Notes under the pieces: generated by a model
What the model was told of the DNA's origin: nothing
The model's database searches: none
Seen by the model: only the letters and a program-made list of their open reading frames with translations
Part shown: piece after piece, positions 20,968 through 31,059 of the stretch
Layout: every line of letters begins with the position of its first letter
Position numbering within the stretch: position 1 is the first letter of the stretch
Assembly: GCA_918026815.1 (NCBI GenBank)
Contig: CAKJVC010000063.1
Location: forward strand, 1 to 35,086
Direction: 5' to 3'
Length of the DNA stretch: 35,086 nucleotides
From: Chalara sp. BL73
Taxonomy: Eukaryota; Ascomycota; Leotiomycetes; Helotiales
Made by a program: the position numbers and the translations under genes

Positions 20968-22170
20968 ATGCCTCATAGCACCCAAGTCGGAGCTGCCACA
21001 GCAGTGACTGGCCCAATGATCACGCTCCGCAATGGAGTCCAGATGCCATCTTTGGGATTTGGCACCTTCGCCTCTAAAGGGAGCGTAGGTGAGACACACA
21101 AAGCAGTAGTTGAGGCTCTAAACGCAGGATACCGTCATCTTGATTGTGCGAAGTTGTAAGTTTATCTCTAGCTGCAATTACGTTATGGATGAAGCTCCAT
21201 TCCCGAGAGAACCCACACGATCGAGTTGATTTCCCATCATGAAAGGAAGACTCTTTGGGTGACTCTCCATTCTGAAAGGCACTTGACTCTAGAGTGAAGC
21301 TCCATCTGCACATTATACAGATTACTACACAATTGCATCAAAAGCTAATCCCTCCTCCCAGCTACGAAAACGAAGGCGAAGTAGGAACAGGAATCAAAGA
21401 ATTCCTCTCCCAAAATCCCTCCGTCTCCCGCTCCGACATCTTCATCTGCACCAAGGTATGGAACCACCTGCACGCCCCGGCGGACGTGGAATGGTCCTTC
21501 CAAGAATCGCTCCGCCTCCTGCAAGTGGACTACATCGACGCCTTCCTGGTGCACTGGCCTATCGCCGCGAAGCGTAACCAGGACTATACTATCGCGCTAG
21601 GCGCAGACGGGAAATATATCATCGACCACGAGCTGACCGAGAACCCGCTACCGACCTGGCGCGCGATGGAGAGCATCTACACGCGTGGGCTCGCGCGGAG
21701 CATCGGCATCTCGAACTTCACCGAGAAAGGGATCGAGCAGCTGCTGAGCTTCGCCAGGACGCAGCCCATGATGAACCAGATCGAGATCCATCCGTTCCTG
21801 CCGCAGGAGCCGCTGATCAAGTACTGCCTTGGGCTGGAGATTGTGCCCGTCGCGTACTCGCCGCTCGGGTCGCAAGACCAGGTTCCCCGGGACGGGCGAG
21901 AAGGTCGCCACGAACAAAGACCTCATCCGTGTCGCCGAACAAAAGGGCGTGACCCTTGCACAAGTTCTGATCGCGTGGGGGATTAGGCGAGGATACGCTG
22001 TTTTGCCAAAGAGCAGCAACCCAGAGCGCATTGCGAGCAATGCCAAGTTGATTGAGTTGACGGACGAGGAGTTTGCTGCCATTAACAAGGTTGCGGAGGG
22101 GCGATGGTCGCGCTTCGTCAACATGAAAGATACCTTCGGCTACGATGTCTGGCCCGAGGAATCTGCTTAG
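20968..22170 (+). CDS. Aldo-keto reductase (AKR), about 331 aa, one frame break
   Basis: A cytosolic NAD(P)H-dependent reductase with the (beta/alpha)8 AKR fold. Exons 20968-21155 and 21362-22170; the 206-bp intron (GTAAGT...GCTAATCC...CCCAG) is phase 2 and restores HLDCAKFYENEGEVG. The catalytic tetrad is in place: Asp59, Tyr64, Lys94 (ICTKVWNHLH) and His127 (AFLVHWPI). Other landmarks are GFGTFASKG, SIGISNFTEKGIEQLL, NQIEIHPFLPQ, VAYSPLGSQDQVP and AWGIRRGYAVLPKSS (cofactor loop). The frame breaks in the C4 run at 21885-21888, one C too many; after it GTGEKVATNKDLIRVAEQKG continues normally to the stop. It is similar to fungal glycerol dehydrogenase/xylose-reductase-like AKRs; the substrate cannot be told from sequence. 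About 21460-21930 is unusually GC-rich compared with the rest of the gene. Confidence 0.88.
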
Positions 22171-22705
22171 ATGCGGTTATTAGTATATTTGCAGTTGTGG
22201 GATAGGGACAGGAAATTTGAGGGATAGGCGTTAATACCAATGGGATATACCTTAAATTAGAGTCGTTTTAGAGCTCAGAATCAATGAGCGCATTTAAATG
22301 CTTGGTGCAGGCTTCTCCATCTCGTTTCGATATAATCTTATATTGTGAGGCAGTGAGTGGTTAATACTGTCTCTATGGCATACTTGAGCTCTAGCATATT
22401 TGCTAATATGATCCGAAACGGATGGCTATTTTATGGGTAGAAATGCCTCAGCACATTAATTCCTTCGTCAAGAATTTAAATAGTAGATATGGTAAAGAGA
22501 AATGTCTCGCATTTAAACTTGCTTGATTGTTGAGTTGGGTATAACTAAATCTGCACAATATTATATGATCCGAAAGATGCTTGCCGACGAGCGCTTCGTG
22601 CTGGCTTGCATATTCATTGACGCCAATATCTTTGCTTGAACTCCACGCTGATGCACCGTACAATACCTATAAAAACTTAATCAGTAACTTCAACCCATAG
22701 GTCTA
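22171..22705. other. Intergenic between convergent genes
   Basis: 535 bp of AT-rich 3' flank shared by the aldo-keto reductase (+) and the Cwc2-like gene (-). No coding or repeat structure was seen. The 71-codon ORF at 22448-22663 has no recognisable features. Confidence 0.5.
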
Positions 22706-23427
22706 TCAAGCAGCAGACTCCTCCTCGACCGCCGGCTTCATGGCATAACCCTCCAGGAAGCCTTCCGCATCCACAACTTTCTTCAGATCCAGCTTCTGCT
22801 CCTCGACCCACTTCCTCACCTTCCCTTTCCAACAGTACCCTTTCCTTATCCCCCTTTCCTTCCCAGCCTTCTCTACCACCCATCTCCTCAACACTCCCAA
22901 ACAATCATCCGGATGGATCATGAAACTGCCCACACCTCCCATATCATCTCTGTAGTCCGCATGCTTATCTCGTCCAAAGACATCTATATTTGGGTTGAAC
23001 ATGTCGTGGATGCCTGGTAATCTGTGCAGATACTCGCATTCTTGTCCCTTAGGACATATACCACGAGCGAAGAATAAACAAAAATAGCTTCCATTGATCT
23101 TGTCGGCTTTCGTGTATCCAGAATCGCTCACAATGTTGCATCTACCTGCAGCAGCTGTCTTCGAAAGATATTTGTCTTCCCGATCGCCACCAGACCATTT
23201 GTTGTACCAGATATTGAAGATTGTACCTGTTTGAGGAGGGGCTCAGATTTCATTGTTGAGGGGTCTACTTGAGGCCGCGCAGGACGCTTTTTTCTGATGA
23301 TTTTCTTCACCTTCCTCTCTGCTGGCGCAGCCACTTCATTGTTGATCGTGGCGAGAGCATTTGAGCCACTCTCTGCTTCGTCAGGAAGTGCGAACGTAGA
23401 AGGTGTTGCTGTTTCGACGTCGGCCAT
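22706..23427 (-). CDS. Cwc2-like pre-mRNA splicing protein lacking the RRM, about 240 aa
   Basis: The N-terminal two thirds are Cwc2 (RBM22 relative; an NTC-associated splicing factor contacting U6 snRNA and the 5' splice-site region): VKKIIRKKRPARPQVDPSTM, TGTIFNIWYNKWSGGDREDK (Torus domain), YLSKTAAAGRCNI, then the C-x7-C-x5-C-x3-H zinc finger CLFFARGICPKGQECEYLHR and PGIHDMFNPNIDVFGRDKHA. The family then continues after DDMGGVGSF into an RRM with an RNP1/RNP2 fold. Here GGVGSFM is followed by an unrelated 70-residue basic tail (IHPDDCLGVLRRWVVEKAGK to the stop) with no RRM. The N-terminal part needs one base restored in the G4 run at 23238-23241 (probably a missing C on the coding strand). 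It is probably a truncated paralogue, with a complete copy elsewhere in the genome (inference). Confidence 0.85.
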
Positions 23428-25990
23428 TTTGGTAGTTGTCGCAAAGAAGCTAGTGGTTCAGAAAAGTTAAGGTAATTGAGGCAAGGCTGAGAAACAGCAC
23501 AACCTCGCATTCTCCTCAATGTGGCTTAGCGTTAGACTAATGCAAGTGCATCTTGTGGAACTAGATTTACTCATTGGAACCTACCCTGTCATTCGATTCA
23601 GCCTGATATTTTTCATATATCTGGAGACTTGGATGGGTTTTGATATAGTTTGTGCCCATTTTGGACAAGATCCCAGATTCATATGCTAGTTCTACAGGTG
23701 ATCCTTTCTTGGAGACTGGTTGAAATGAACTCTGTATCGTCGATTTAGTTATGGATCAGAGAGTAGCTATACTGTTGGGCAACAATATGTTAAGAAGCAC
23801 TTTGCTCTCTCAGACTACTCATTTGGTTGCTTCTATCCTTTAAAGTCGTCATAGAAAGGGTTTGGCTGGAAGTTCCTGTCTGGATTGCGAGACTATATGC
23901 AATTTGTCACAAGCCAGAGTACATTCAACGTCAGATTACTGAACTCAGAAGTAAATGCTTTAGCAAGAGACAGTTCATTTAACGTTCCAGGGTAAAGGCT
24001 TTTTAATATGAAAATCTTGTGCCCGAATATTATGTAAGAGCCTCTGACATGTTGAGGTTGGTCCTATGTTCCGTCTCAAAAGTTTTTATAGGCTTCGTGA
24101 GTTCTACCATTTGAACAGTCCTTCTCACTCGAGACCCTTATTCAACCAAAGCCATTAATACCTATTCGATCCTCTGTCTCCAAACCTTGCCTTGGTCATG
24201 TGCTAGCAGTATCTGCTAGAAGTCCACTTTGCTCATCTTGACACGTGCCGGCTCATTGCCACCATGAAAGTCATCTGATCGCAAGTCCTGGTTCCTCCCG
24301 CTTTCTAGATAAGAACGGTTTTGGAACTCGCGAAATTGCAAACCGCCCTTAGTGATTGCTTGCCATACTTGAGGTTTTTGAGGGCAGGATCTCATCGATA
24401 CTACATGTTGATTCCTCTCTATCCGACAAGAAACCAAGATTGGCTGCTCTCTGCGCGCAATATGATAGCTGAAAGCGCCCAAGCGCTTGAGAATCCTATC
24501 TAGCGTTTCGAAAATCATTGGTGCAGAAGACTGTTCCTCCTCGAGTCTTCAAGTCCACCTTGGCGATTAAGCAGTATGAGAGACAGTCTTATTCGGTCAT
24601 CACCTAACCTATTTGGCGCAAACCTCAGAGGTGGATCTTCTCGAGAATTGAGTCGGGAAGACATATGCCTAAAATGAGGAGAGGTAGGAAAGCAATAACA
24701 TAGGCAAGGTCTTTGGGGGCGATACGTTTCCACATGGCTTGGGATATTCTCTGAATGAGTAACGGGTATGTCTTAAGAGTGAGAGAGAAAAGGAGAAGTA
24801 TCTTTATATAATGGGACCTTGCTTCTAAGCGACGCCGAGTTTCAACGCCCGGACTCTGCCCGTGTTGTTTGATGGCCGGTCCTATCAATACGATCAGCTT
24901 CTGGCTCGCGGTGCTCACACGGCAGGACGGATATTTCAAGTCGAATATCATTCATCCATATAAAATATCCGCCGCCACAAATGGAAGGTCCAGAATATCA
25001 ATACAAGGTTGAATTATGTTGTTGCAGATTGGTTCTCCACCCGAGGCTGACAGCTGACGTGCTGCGGCCGTTCGAAGGGTTGCATGAGATGTAGCTTTGC
25101 GGCCCGAAAAGTTACTGCAGAATTGAGAGACTTGGAAATACTCATAGATTAGGTCTATGCACGTACCTGGATCGTGTCAAATACACTTATTTACTACGAT
25201 AACCGGGTCTTTCGAGTTGAAATATCCAGAATAGATAAATACATACTCTGCTCAGAACAGCGGACTCTGGCTCTTGGACCACTAACCGGTCATCTTTTGC
25301 CTTCTTAAGGTATCAAGACATTGAAATTGGGCCCCCGACCCAAATTTCAGGAGTGCATGTGAAACCTGAAAGTGACTGCCATATCTTGCCTTGTATAGTC
25401 ATTTGCATATCTGGGTTCGTTATCGGCCAGGTGACTCGACTTCTCGCCAATAAGAACCAGACTTCTTAAACATATACCACTTACCTGGTCCGCGGACGCA
25501 TCATCCATGAGCTAGACGAGATCCTAACCAAATTGAAGACATCATTTGGCTAAATATTGGTATGAAATCTAGGAATTAGTAACAAAATTGGGAGATAAAT
25601 AATATCAGCAATTCAAGTACATCGCAAATAAAGTTGTGTGACTTGACACCTCCAGCTCCGATTAAACAATACTAACAAGACTTTACTAATTTGCTTAAGA
25701 CACTTTTCCTGCTCGGAGAAACTTGATCGGATCCTGAAACCATAGCGAGTAGTATGGTTTGTTTTCAGTGTGCTAAAGGGTTGTCATACATAAACTGCCT
25801 ACTATCACCAAAATAACATTCCCTTGGCTCGACTCTGATTCTCGATTCTCCGCTCGTACATAAGCCACAAAGACCCAAAAAGGGTTGTTTCCCATCCAAA
25901 AACTATCCGATCTAGTTTCCATCTGCTGAGCCACGCAAAGAGCCACATAAAAATGGCAAAAATGAAAGAGAGCAACTGCGGAGGGAATTG
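23428..25990. other. Long gene-poor stretch
   Basis: About 2.5 kb with no convincing gene. ORFs at 24216-24518 and 24515-24733 (-) lack motifs. A 36-codon hydrophobic ORF at 24625-24735 (-) is listed separately. Near 25940-25965, A-runs on the plus strand give T-runs downstream of the tRNA gene on the minus strand. No transposon termini were recognised. Confidence 0.5.
24625..24735 (-). CDS. Tiny membrane-segment ORF, 36 aa, doubtful
   Basis: The ATG at 24733-24735 gives MWKRIAPKDLAYVIAFLPLL followed by ILGICLPDSILEKIHL and a stop. This is one hydrophobic span with a basic N-terminal side and an amphipathic end. Downstream on the same strand a segment reads AKVDLKTRGGTVFCTNDF in another frame, so a second exon is conceivable, but I found no clean splice junction. 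It may be a remnant or chance. Confidence 0.18.
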   Translation of the reverse strand: MWKRIAPKDLAYVIAFLPLLILGICLPDSILEKIHL

Positions 25991-26112
25991 AGCCCAACGC
26001 GGGGTCTATCAATTATTAGCTTGCAGCTTATGGGGGCGAGGCAAGATTTACTCACCGAACCCGCAACCTTGAGATTAAGAGTCTCACGCTCTACCGATTG
26101 AGCTAGCCGGGC
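25991..26112 (-). tRNA. tRNA-Lys (anticodon CUU) interrupted in the T-loop by a 50-bp intron-like insert
   Basis: The 5' part (26056-26112) is a textbook tRNA: acceptor GCCCGGC, TA, D-arm GCTC-AATCGGTA-GAGC, anticodon arm TGAGA-CTCTTAA-TCTCA with anticodon CTT at 26077-26079, variable AGGTT, T-stem GCGGG and T-loop start TTCG. The 3' part (25991-26005) supplies A, C, the T-stem CCCGC, acceptor GTTGGGC (pairing fully with GCCCGGC, two G-U pairs) and discriminator T. Between them lie 50 bp (26006-26055). There is no anticodon-loop intron. Removing exactly GT...AG leaves a 6-nt T-loop, one short; if the C4 run at 26001-26004 lacks one C, as runs elsewhere in this window appear to, the loop becomes TTCGACC, a perfect TTCRANN. 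T-runs suitable as a Pol III terminator follow at about 25950-25963. It may be a pseudogene or may need unusual splicing. Confidence 0.8.
26006..26055 (-). other. Intron-like 50-bp insert within tRNA-Lys T-loop
   Basis: Read on the minus strand it starts GTGAGTAAATC, contains AAGCTAATAATTG and ends GATAG. These are a consensus 5' splice site, a CTAAT-type branch sequence about 10-15 nt before the end, and a TAG 3' splice site. The length and signals match the protein-gene introns of this window (for example 8589-8649, 14882-14938, 32940-32990). A 5-bp hairpin CTTGC...GCAAG is also possible inside. It splits the internal Pol III B box (GGTTCGANNCC) after GGTTCG. Confidence 0.7.
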
Positions 26113-26647
26113 AGAGAGGTTGCTAGATGGTTGAACCACGGTCTGCATAATGTATAATATATAGGCTTTCCCTCTGTGTGTGCTTAAGCGAGCTGGATCA
26201 GGTAGTTAAGTGGGTCCATAAAGCCGCGATCTACAACCGTTCTTCCACGCATAGATAGTTTTGAAACCTCGCCGGGCCACTCTCGGAATGCAAAGTTCAA
26301 TGGGGCGCTTGGAGTATGATTTTCGATGGGAGAGTTTCCCTATATGCTTCCAATCAGGGGCTTAGACGGGGAGCCGTGCCCTTCCTTCGTGGATATGTCG
26401 CTTCCCGTCAAAAATGTGCGATAAAGTTCTGGATGAGGAGAATCTGATCAGTGTCTCAGTATTAACATCACTCTGGGTATTTCAATTCAACTATCTGTGG
26501 ATATCATAACATATGCCTCTAGCTGCCCATCTTCATTACACTTTTCCCAAATAATCATATAGGTTCTATCAAGATCCCTGAACTCCCTGCAATGCATTAA
26601 ACTCCTGCCATGCACATAAACAAAAAAAACAAAAAATAGGTAGACCT
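26113..26647. other. Intergenic upstream of tRNA-Lys and downstream of the protease gene
   Basis: 535 bp that hold the 5' flank of the tRNA gene and the 3' flank of the aspartic protease gene. An A-rich run (about 26622-26637) lies next to the protease stop codon. No other gene was seen. Confidence 0.5.
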
Positions 26648-28139
26648 CTACCACACCACGAGAAGCATTCCTAGGCCAGAAACAATCAATGCAATTAGGG
26701 ACGGCGATGTAGATCTATCCGCTCCACTAGCCGTACTAAGCTCTCCGCCAATTCCTGCTATGCCACTGCTAGAGGAAGAAGCCACTCCAATTCCATTTGT
26801 AGCAGTAACGCTATTCTCGACCAGGGTGGCATCAGGAACCGATTCTGCTCCAGTTCCGATCTCGATAATATTCGACGCTGTGGAGTTGAAGTTGGTCTGT
26901 GCTATCGAGATCTCGTTATTGGCCAGGTCATACACCAGGTATGAAGATCGAATGAAGGTGTCGCCCAGCACAGCAGCCATAGATCCTGCAGGTGCGATTC
27001 CAAATAGGCAAGCGGCTGTTCCGTCCGTGAATGTGAGTTGCCTGCCAGTCGTAGCCGTGACCGTAATCACTAGCTCATTCATTGGGACTTGGATGGTAGG
27101 CTCCGAAAACGTGAAGTCTAGAGTAGCATTGCTACCGGCCAGGGTGCATGGAACGAATGCTACTCCCTCCTCTTCAAAGTATTGAGCGTCGACCATCTGG
27201 TAGGTTGCTTCTGCTATCGTATCTGGAAGATAGGTAAGAGAGCTACCTGAGTCTAGGAGAACAGCCTGTTTTAGGTTCTGAGCAATAGTGGTCCCATCGA
27301 GAGCGAGCCCTGTTAATGTAATGAAGAACTCCCCAAAAACACTTCTGTCGCCCTTTTGTACTGGAAGTGTTCGCAGTGACCCAACATATTTAGCAGTATC
27401 AACGCCACCAAAAGGATATTTCCTGTGCTTGCATCGAGATCATTCAACCAAAGACTGTATGCATTCGACTGGATTAGTCCTTCTGAAACCAACTTAGCGG
27501 GTAGATTGTCGTATGGGGACTTCCCCGCCCGTCCAACTTGAACCTCATTAATTGCATAACCAATTCCTAAAACCCCTCAATTGAGGTGCTTTCGTAGCCG
27601 ACCCCAAATTGCAAGCTATTCAAGGACGTTGATCCAATAGAAAAAGCATCTGTAACATAGTCTCCTGAAGCGCCACTCCCATCTACGTATGTGATATTGA
27701 AGTCGCCCGAAACATATGAGTATGTAGACGATTCATTCGCGGAATATGTGCCAGAAAAATCACAGGGCCCGCCTTCCGATAGACAGACTTCAGATTTGGG
27801 TGTATTTACCCACAGATCGCTGCTTCCAGTATCTATGTGTAGACGAACACTTTGAGGCGGCGTCCCTACAGCCACATTGGCGAAGTATAACGTTTCCTAC
27901 AACAATCAATCTATATTTCATATATCATGGATTATAATACTTACTAGATTGTCTAGTGTTGCTGATACTGTGCCTCTCCGCCGTATTCGATCCCTCGCTA
28001 CTGGATCTGGATGAGACCGTCGTTGTACTGGAAGTCCTACCACCTTTGGTCGTCCGTCCGACTTTTGCTGTAATGATAATGCATTTGCAGATGATAAAAA
28101 TACGCCTGCTGCAATGGCCAAGGTTGAGTAAAACCTCAT
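26648..28139 (-). CDS. GPI-anchored aspartic protease (yapsin/candidapepsin-like), about 481 aa
   Basis: A secreted pepsin-fold protease. Exons 27945-28139 and 26648-27896; the 48-bp intron (GTAAGT...GTAG) is phase 0, joining ATLDNL to ETLYFANVAVGTPPQ. It has a signal peptide MRFYSTLAIAAGVFLSSANA, a short propeptide ending in the Kex2-type RDRIRRR, then the first catalytic motif HIDTGSSDLWV, a disulfide insertion CLSEGGPC, the second catalytic motif LLDSGSSLTYLP, and a Ser-rich C-terminus ending in a hydrophobic tail (SLIALIVSGLGMLLVVW) that fits a GPI-anchor signal. The Asp-Ser-Gly form at the second site is usual for yapsins. Two single-base deletions break the frame, in the C4 run 27573-27576 and the A4 run 27410-27413. 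Restoring both gives exactly 482 codons with GYAINEVQVGRAGKSPYDNL and GNILFGGVDTAKYVGSLRTL intact. The likely role is at the cell wall or in extracellular proteolysis. Confidence 0.9.
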
Positions 28140-29904
28140 GGCTAATCGCTTCTTCCGTGAAAGCCACTTTCCCTCCGAGCACGAGACGTTGGGTATAGGT
28201 ATATAGGAGTAAGAGGTATGAAGGGGCGGTTCGAAATAGCGATGGCAGATCTAGAGAAGAGCCTGTGCTTCTGCAAGGAATCTTTGGAACGATCCGAGAA
28301 TAAGGTTCAATTTGCCGACTCTTGAAAGCATATGCTGCTGACGCTTCGTTGTGTTGCGTGATATGCGGTCTGTTACGAAAGAGGGGAAGGAAAATGATGA
28401 TGACCAGCCAAAATCAATAAGAAGAACAGAAAGACAACATAATAGAGAACCTAGAAACGAATAGATGCCAGCATACATGTAGTGTGTAGAAGCAAATAAC
28501 AAGAAGAATAGAATCTAGCAGCAAAGTGTGCATGAGATGTTCTACCAAACTTCACGACATGGGAGGGGTGTTGACGCGGCTTCATTCCCCACACATAAAT
28601 TCAACGACCAACTTGGAAGCTGAAACTGTATTTAGCAGCCTCCACGCAATCAGAGGTGATAGAATAACCAGAGTCCCTTCTATACCATGCAAATTTACCG
28701 GTCGCGTACCCAGATACCAATTGCCGTGTGGACGCTCAGACGTGAACAGCTTGAGGGCATAAGCGTGTCACATAATCTGAAACGCCAACTTGCGACGTGC
28801 AAGAGGTCCTTGTTGCCTATCAAGGCTGAGGTATGTGTGAACAAACTCAACTGAATATATGATTGGCCATTGTTTTTCGATTGTTTGAGCTGGGCAGCTG
28901 AGAACTCTTGAGCAGCAAAGGATGGCACAGTGGGTAGCGTATACTTTCTGCCTCTGTTAATTAAAACCCGTGTGAAGATGCTGAAAATCTCTTTCATACA
29001 GAAGCAGATACTCTCATGCAAGCTTCCTGGGAGATACATATAAGGTGATACAGAGCCAGACTCAAAGTATTCTTGTGTCGAGTATTACAGTGTTCTCTCA
29101 GAGAGCAAGGAGAAGAGAGATTGCCAAGTCGGAAGCTCAATCCTTGAAACGATTCACGCTTGACCTCAATCACCATTCAAGGTGTTAAACCCCAGCAACT
29201 ACTTACAGCGATGCATTCAAAGGCCATGAAGCACTACCTTGGGAGCAACTTGTATTAAAGATGAATCAACAAAATCATATTAAATCAAAAGCCCAGCATT
29301 CCAGTTATGTACAGACGAGCTCACTGGATTGCTGTACCTGTCTAAGCCTTGACGAGAAATTTTCCGCTTTCGAAAGCAACTCTTTCACCTATGAAGGATG
29401 AGTTTACCTTTGATTGGTATCAAAAAACGAGATTTGAGTGATATAGAGATGAGGCGTATACGGAGAAGTTGGGTAGGATACATCACATGATCATTTCACG
29501 TGATACAGATGTTCCAGCCACTGTCTTTCGGTTGTGGAGTGTTCCTGCAGCCTAGAATAGTTTGAGTCTTACCAAGAGGCGACATGGCATCGCGTGGATA
29601 AAGAGTATCGAGATTGGGGCTTTGTGTGGCGGTGACTCTCCAATCGCTATATTCCGAAATGGTTGCCTGAACAGAAGTAAGAAAGTCACTGTCTAGGCTG
29701 CACTCAAAATAGAGATTACCCAGCTAGATAGAAAATGCGTCTTTATTATTCAGGACATTGTCTAGTAAGACCGAAGGATAACGTCTAGAATTAAACCAAC
29801 TTACAACTTTGCGATTGAGATTGTCTTCTTTGTGTACTTCTTTTATGTTACATCCCTAATCTATTAGAATCCCTTCCTTGTTCAGAGGAAATTTGAACTT
29901 CAAA
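28140..29904. other. Gene-poor intergenic stretch
   Basis: About 1.8 kb between the protease (-) and the V-ATPase subunit gene (+), which diverge, so both promoters must lie within. TATATA-type sequence occurs near 28198-28206, just upstream of the protease start. A motif with two CACGTG/CATGAT half-sites lies near 29482-29503. ORFs at 28251-28502, 28526-28762, 28695-29039 and 28994-29176 have no recognisable features. Confidence 0.45.
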
Positions 29905-30620
29905 ATGGATGCATTCGATGCTGCAAGATGGTGAGTTGGACATTTAACAGCATTCGAATTTTGGCTAAAATAAATGTGTAGTCCGGTATATGCTGTTAGT
30001 ATCTTCCCTCTAGTTGCTGGCAAACGACGTATTCTCAAGTATGTCATACTCATTCATATAAATAATAGTCGTTTTTGGAGCTATGGGATGTAGTCTAAGT
30101 GTCACCCTCTGCTGCATTGGTGCTGCATACGGAATCGCAAAGTCGGCGGTAGGTATATCAGCAGTTAGTGTTCTAAGACCAGACATGTTAGTAAAGAGTA
30201 GGTCATTCTTCACCAGAACATCTCACTGCTAAAAACATCTAGACCTCATGCCACCAATCATGGCAGGCATAGTAGCAATCTATGGCCTAGTAATTTCCGT
30301 CTTGATCGCCAGCAAACTGAATGAGAAATCCGCCCTACATACAAACTTCCTCATGCTCGGGCTGGTCTCTCTGTCGGTATAAGTGGTATTGCGTCTGGCT
30401 TCTCAATTGGAATCATTGGTGATGCAGGTGTGAGAGGAACTGCACAACAGCCTAAGCTGTATGTGGGCATGGTCTTGATTTTGATTTTTGCGGAAGTTCT
30501 TGGTAGGTTCATGTCATGCCTTCCCAAGGATGATTCTAACATGTGACAGGACTCTATGGAACCATCATTGGAATCATGATGCTGAGCCAATCTGAAAGAA
30601 ATGTTACTGAGTGTTTTTGA
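29905..30620 (+). CDS. V-type H+-ATPase proteolipid subunit (c/c' type), 166 aa, two frame breaks
   Basis: A membrane-rotor subunit of the vacuolar proton pump. Exons: 29905-29930, 29982-29994 (13 nt), 30069-30197, 30243-30502, 30550-30620. Introns of 51, 74, 45 and 47 bp all have good donors (GTGAGT, GTTAGT, GTAGGT, GTAGGT) and acceptors. Two bases are missing, in the T5 run 30072-30076 and the G3 run 30359-30361. With them the total is 501 nt, 166 aa, the normal length for Vma3/Vma11. The protein reads [24 protein letters not shown] (TM1), [20 protein letters not shown] (TM2), [20 protein letters not shown] with [16 protein letters not shown] (TM3), and [20 protein letters not shown] (TM4, with the essential proton-carrying Glu in AEVLG). 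I cannot decide between subunits c and c'. Confidence 0.88.
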
Positions 30621-31059
30621 TACAGACAGGACCTTCCTGAATGCGGCAATACGATAGCATGATCCTTGGACTATCATTACAAGGATAAACAAATTTAGAT
30701 CCCAATAAGATGTCTATTATATCCCAAACTCACTTTATAAGTATTTTAGCTAGGCATTCCAACTTTTTATTTCCCTTATGGCAAATACCAGAAGCTGGCG
30801 TATCAGTTCCCACCGTTTGCTCAACAAATCATTTTGACTGGGAAGCCCACAATCAAGTTCTGTTCCTTGATCGAGGCACCCGTGAACACTATCTAAAGAG
30901 GTATTCAACACCTTCGGGAAAGTCGTGTTCACAGCCATCTGATACTTGTCCCTTTCCTCTAAACCTCATCTAAAGAGATCTCATCCCATTTATTGTTATC
31001 AAGAATGAATCCATATTCGATGAATAGAAAATCATTACTATGATTGCCATAACTGGTGA
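30621..31059. other. Intergenic
   Basis: About 440 bp downstream of the V-ATPase subunit. The 87-codon ORF at 30710-30973 (+) begins with ATG but has no motif or splice context. Nothing else was seen. Confidence 0.4.

Noticed and set aside
22677..22904. A 75-codon Gly/Glu-rich minus-strand ORF under the Cwc2-like tail
   Set aside because: It overlaps the tail in another frame; the continuous frame from the zinc finger is favoured because it needs no shift.
26006..26055. Interpretation of the tRNA insert as a canonical (SEN-type) tRNA intron
   Set aside because: It is not at position 37/38 and I see no bulge-helix-bulge pairing across the exon borders; the signals are of spliceosomal type.
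25912..26148. Minus-strand ORF across the tRNA locus
   Set aside because: Its reading is explained entirely by the tRNA gene and insert; the peptide has no protein-like features.
26760..27185. A 141-codon plus-strand ORF opposite the aspartic protease
   Set aside because: It mirrors the protease codon pattern; no motifs, promoter or splice context of its own.
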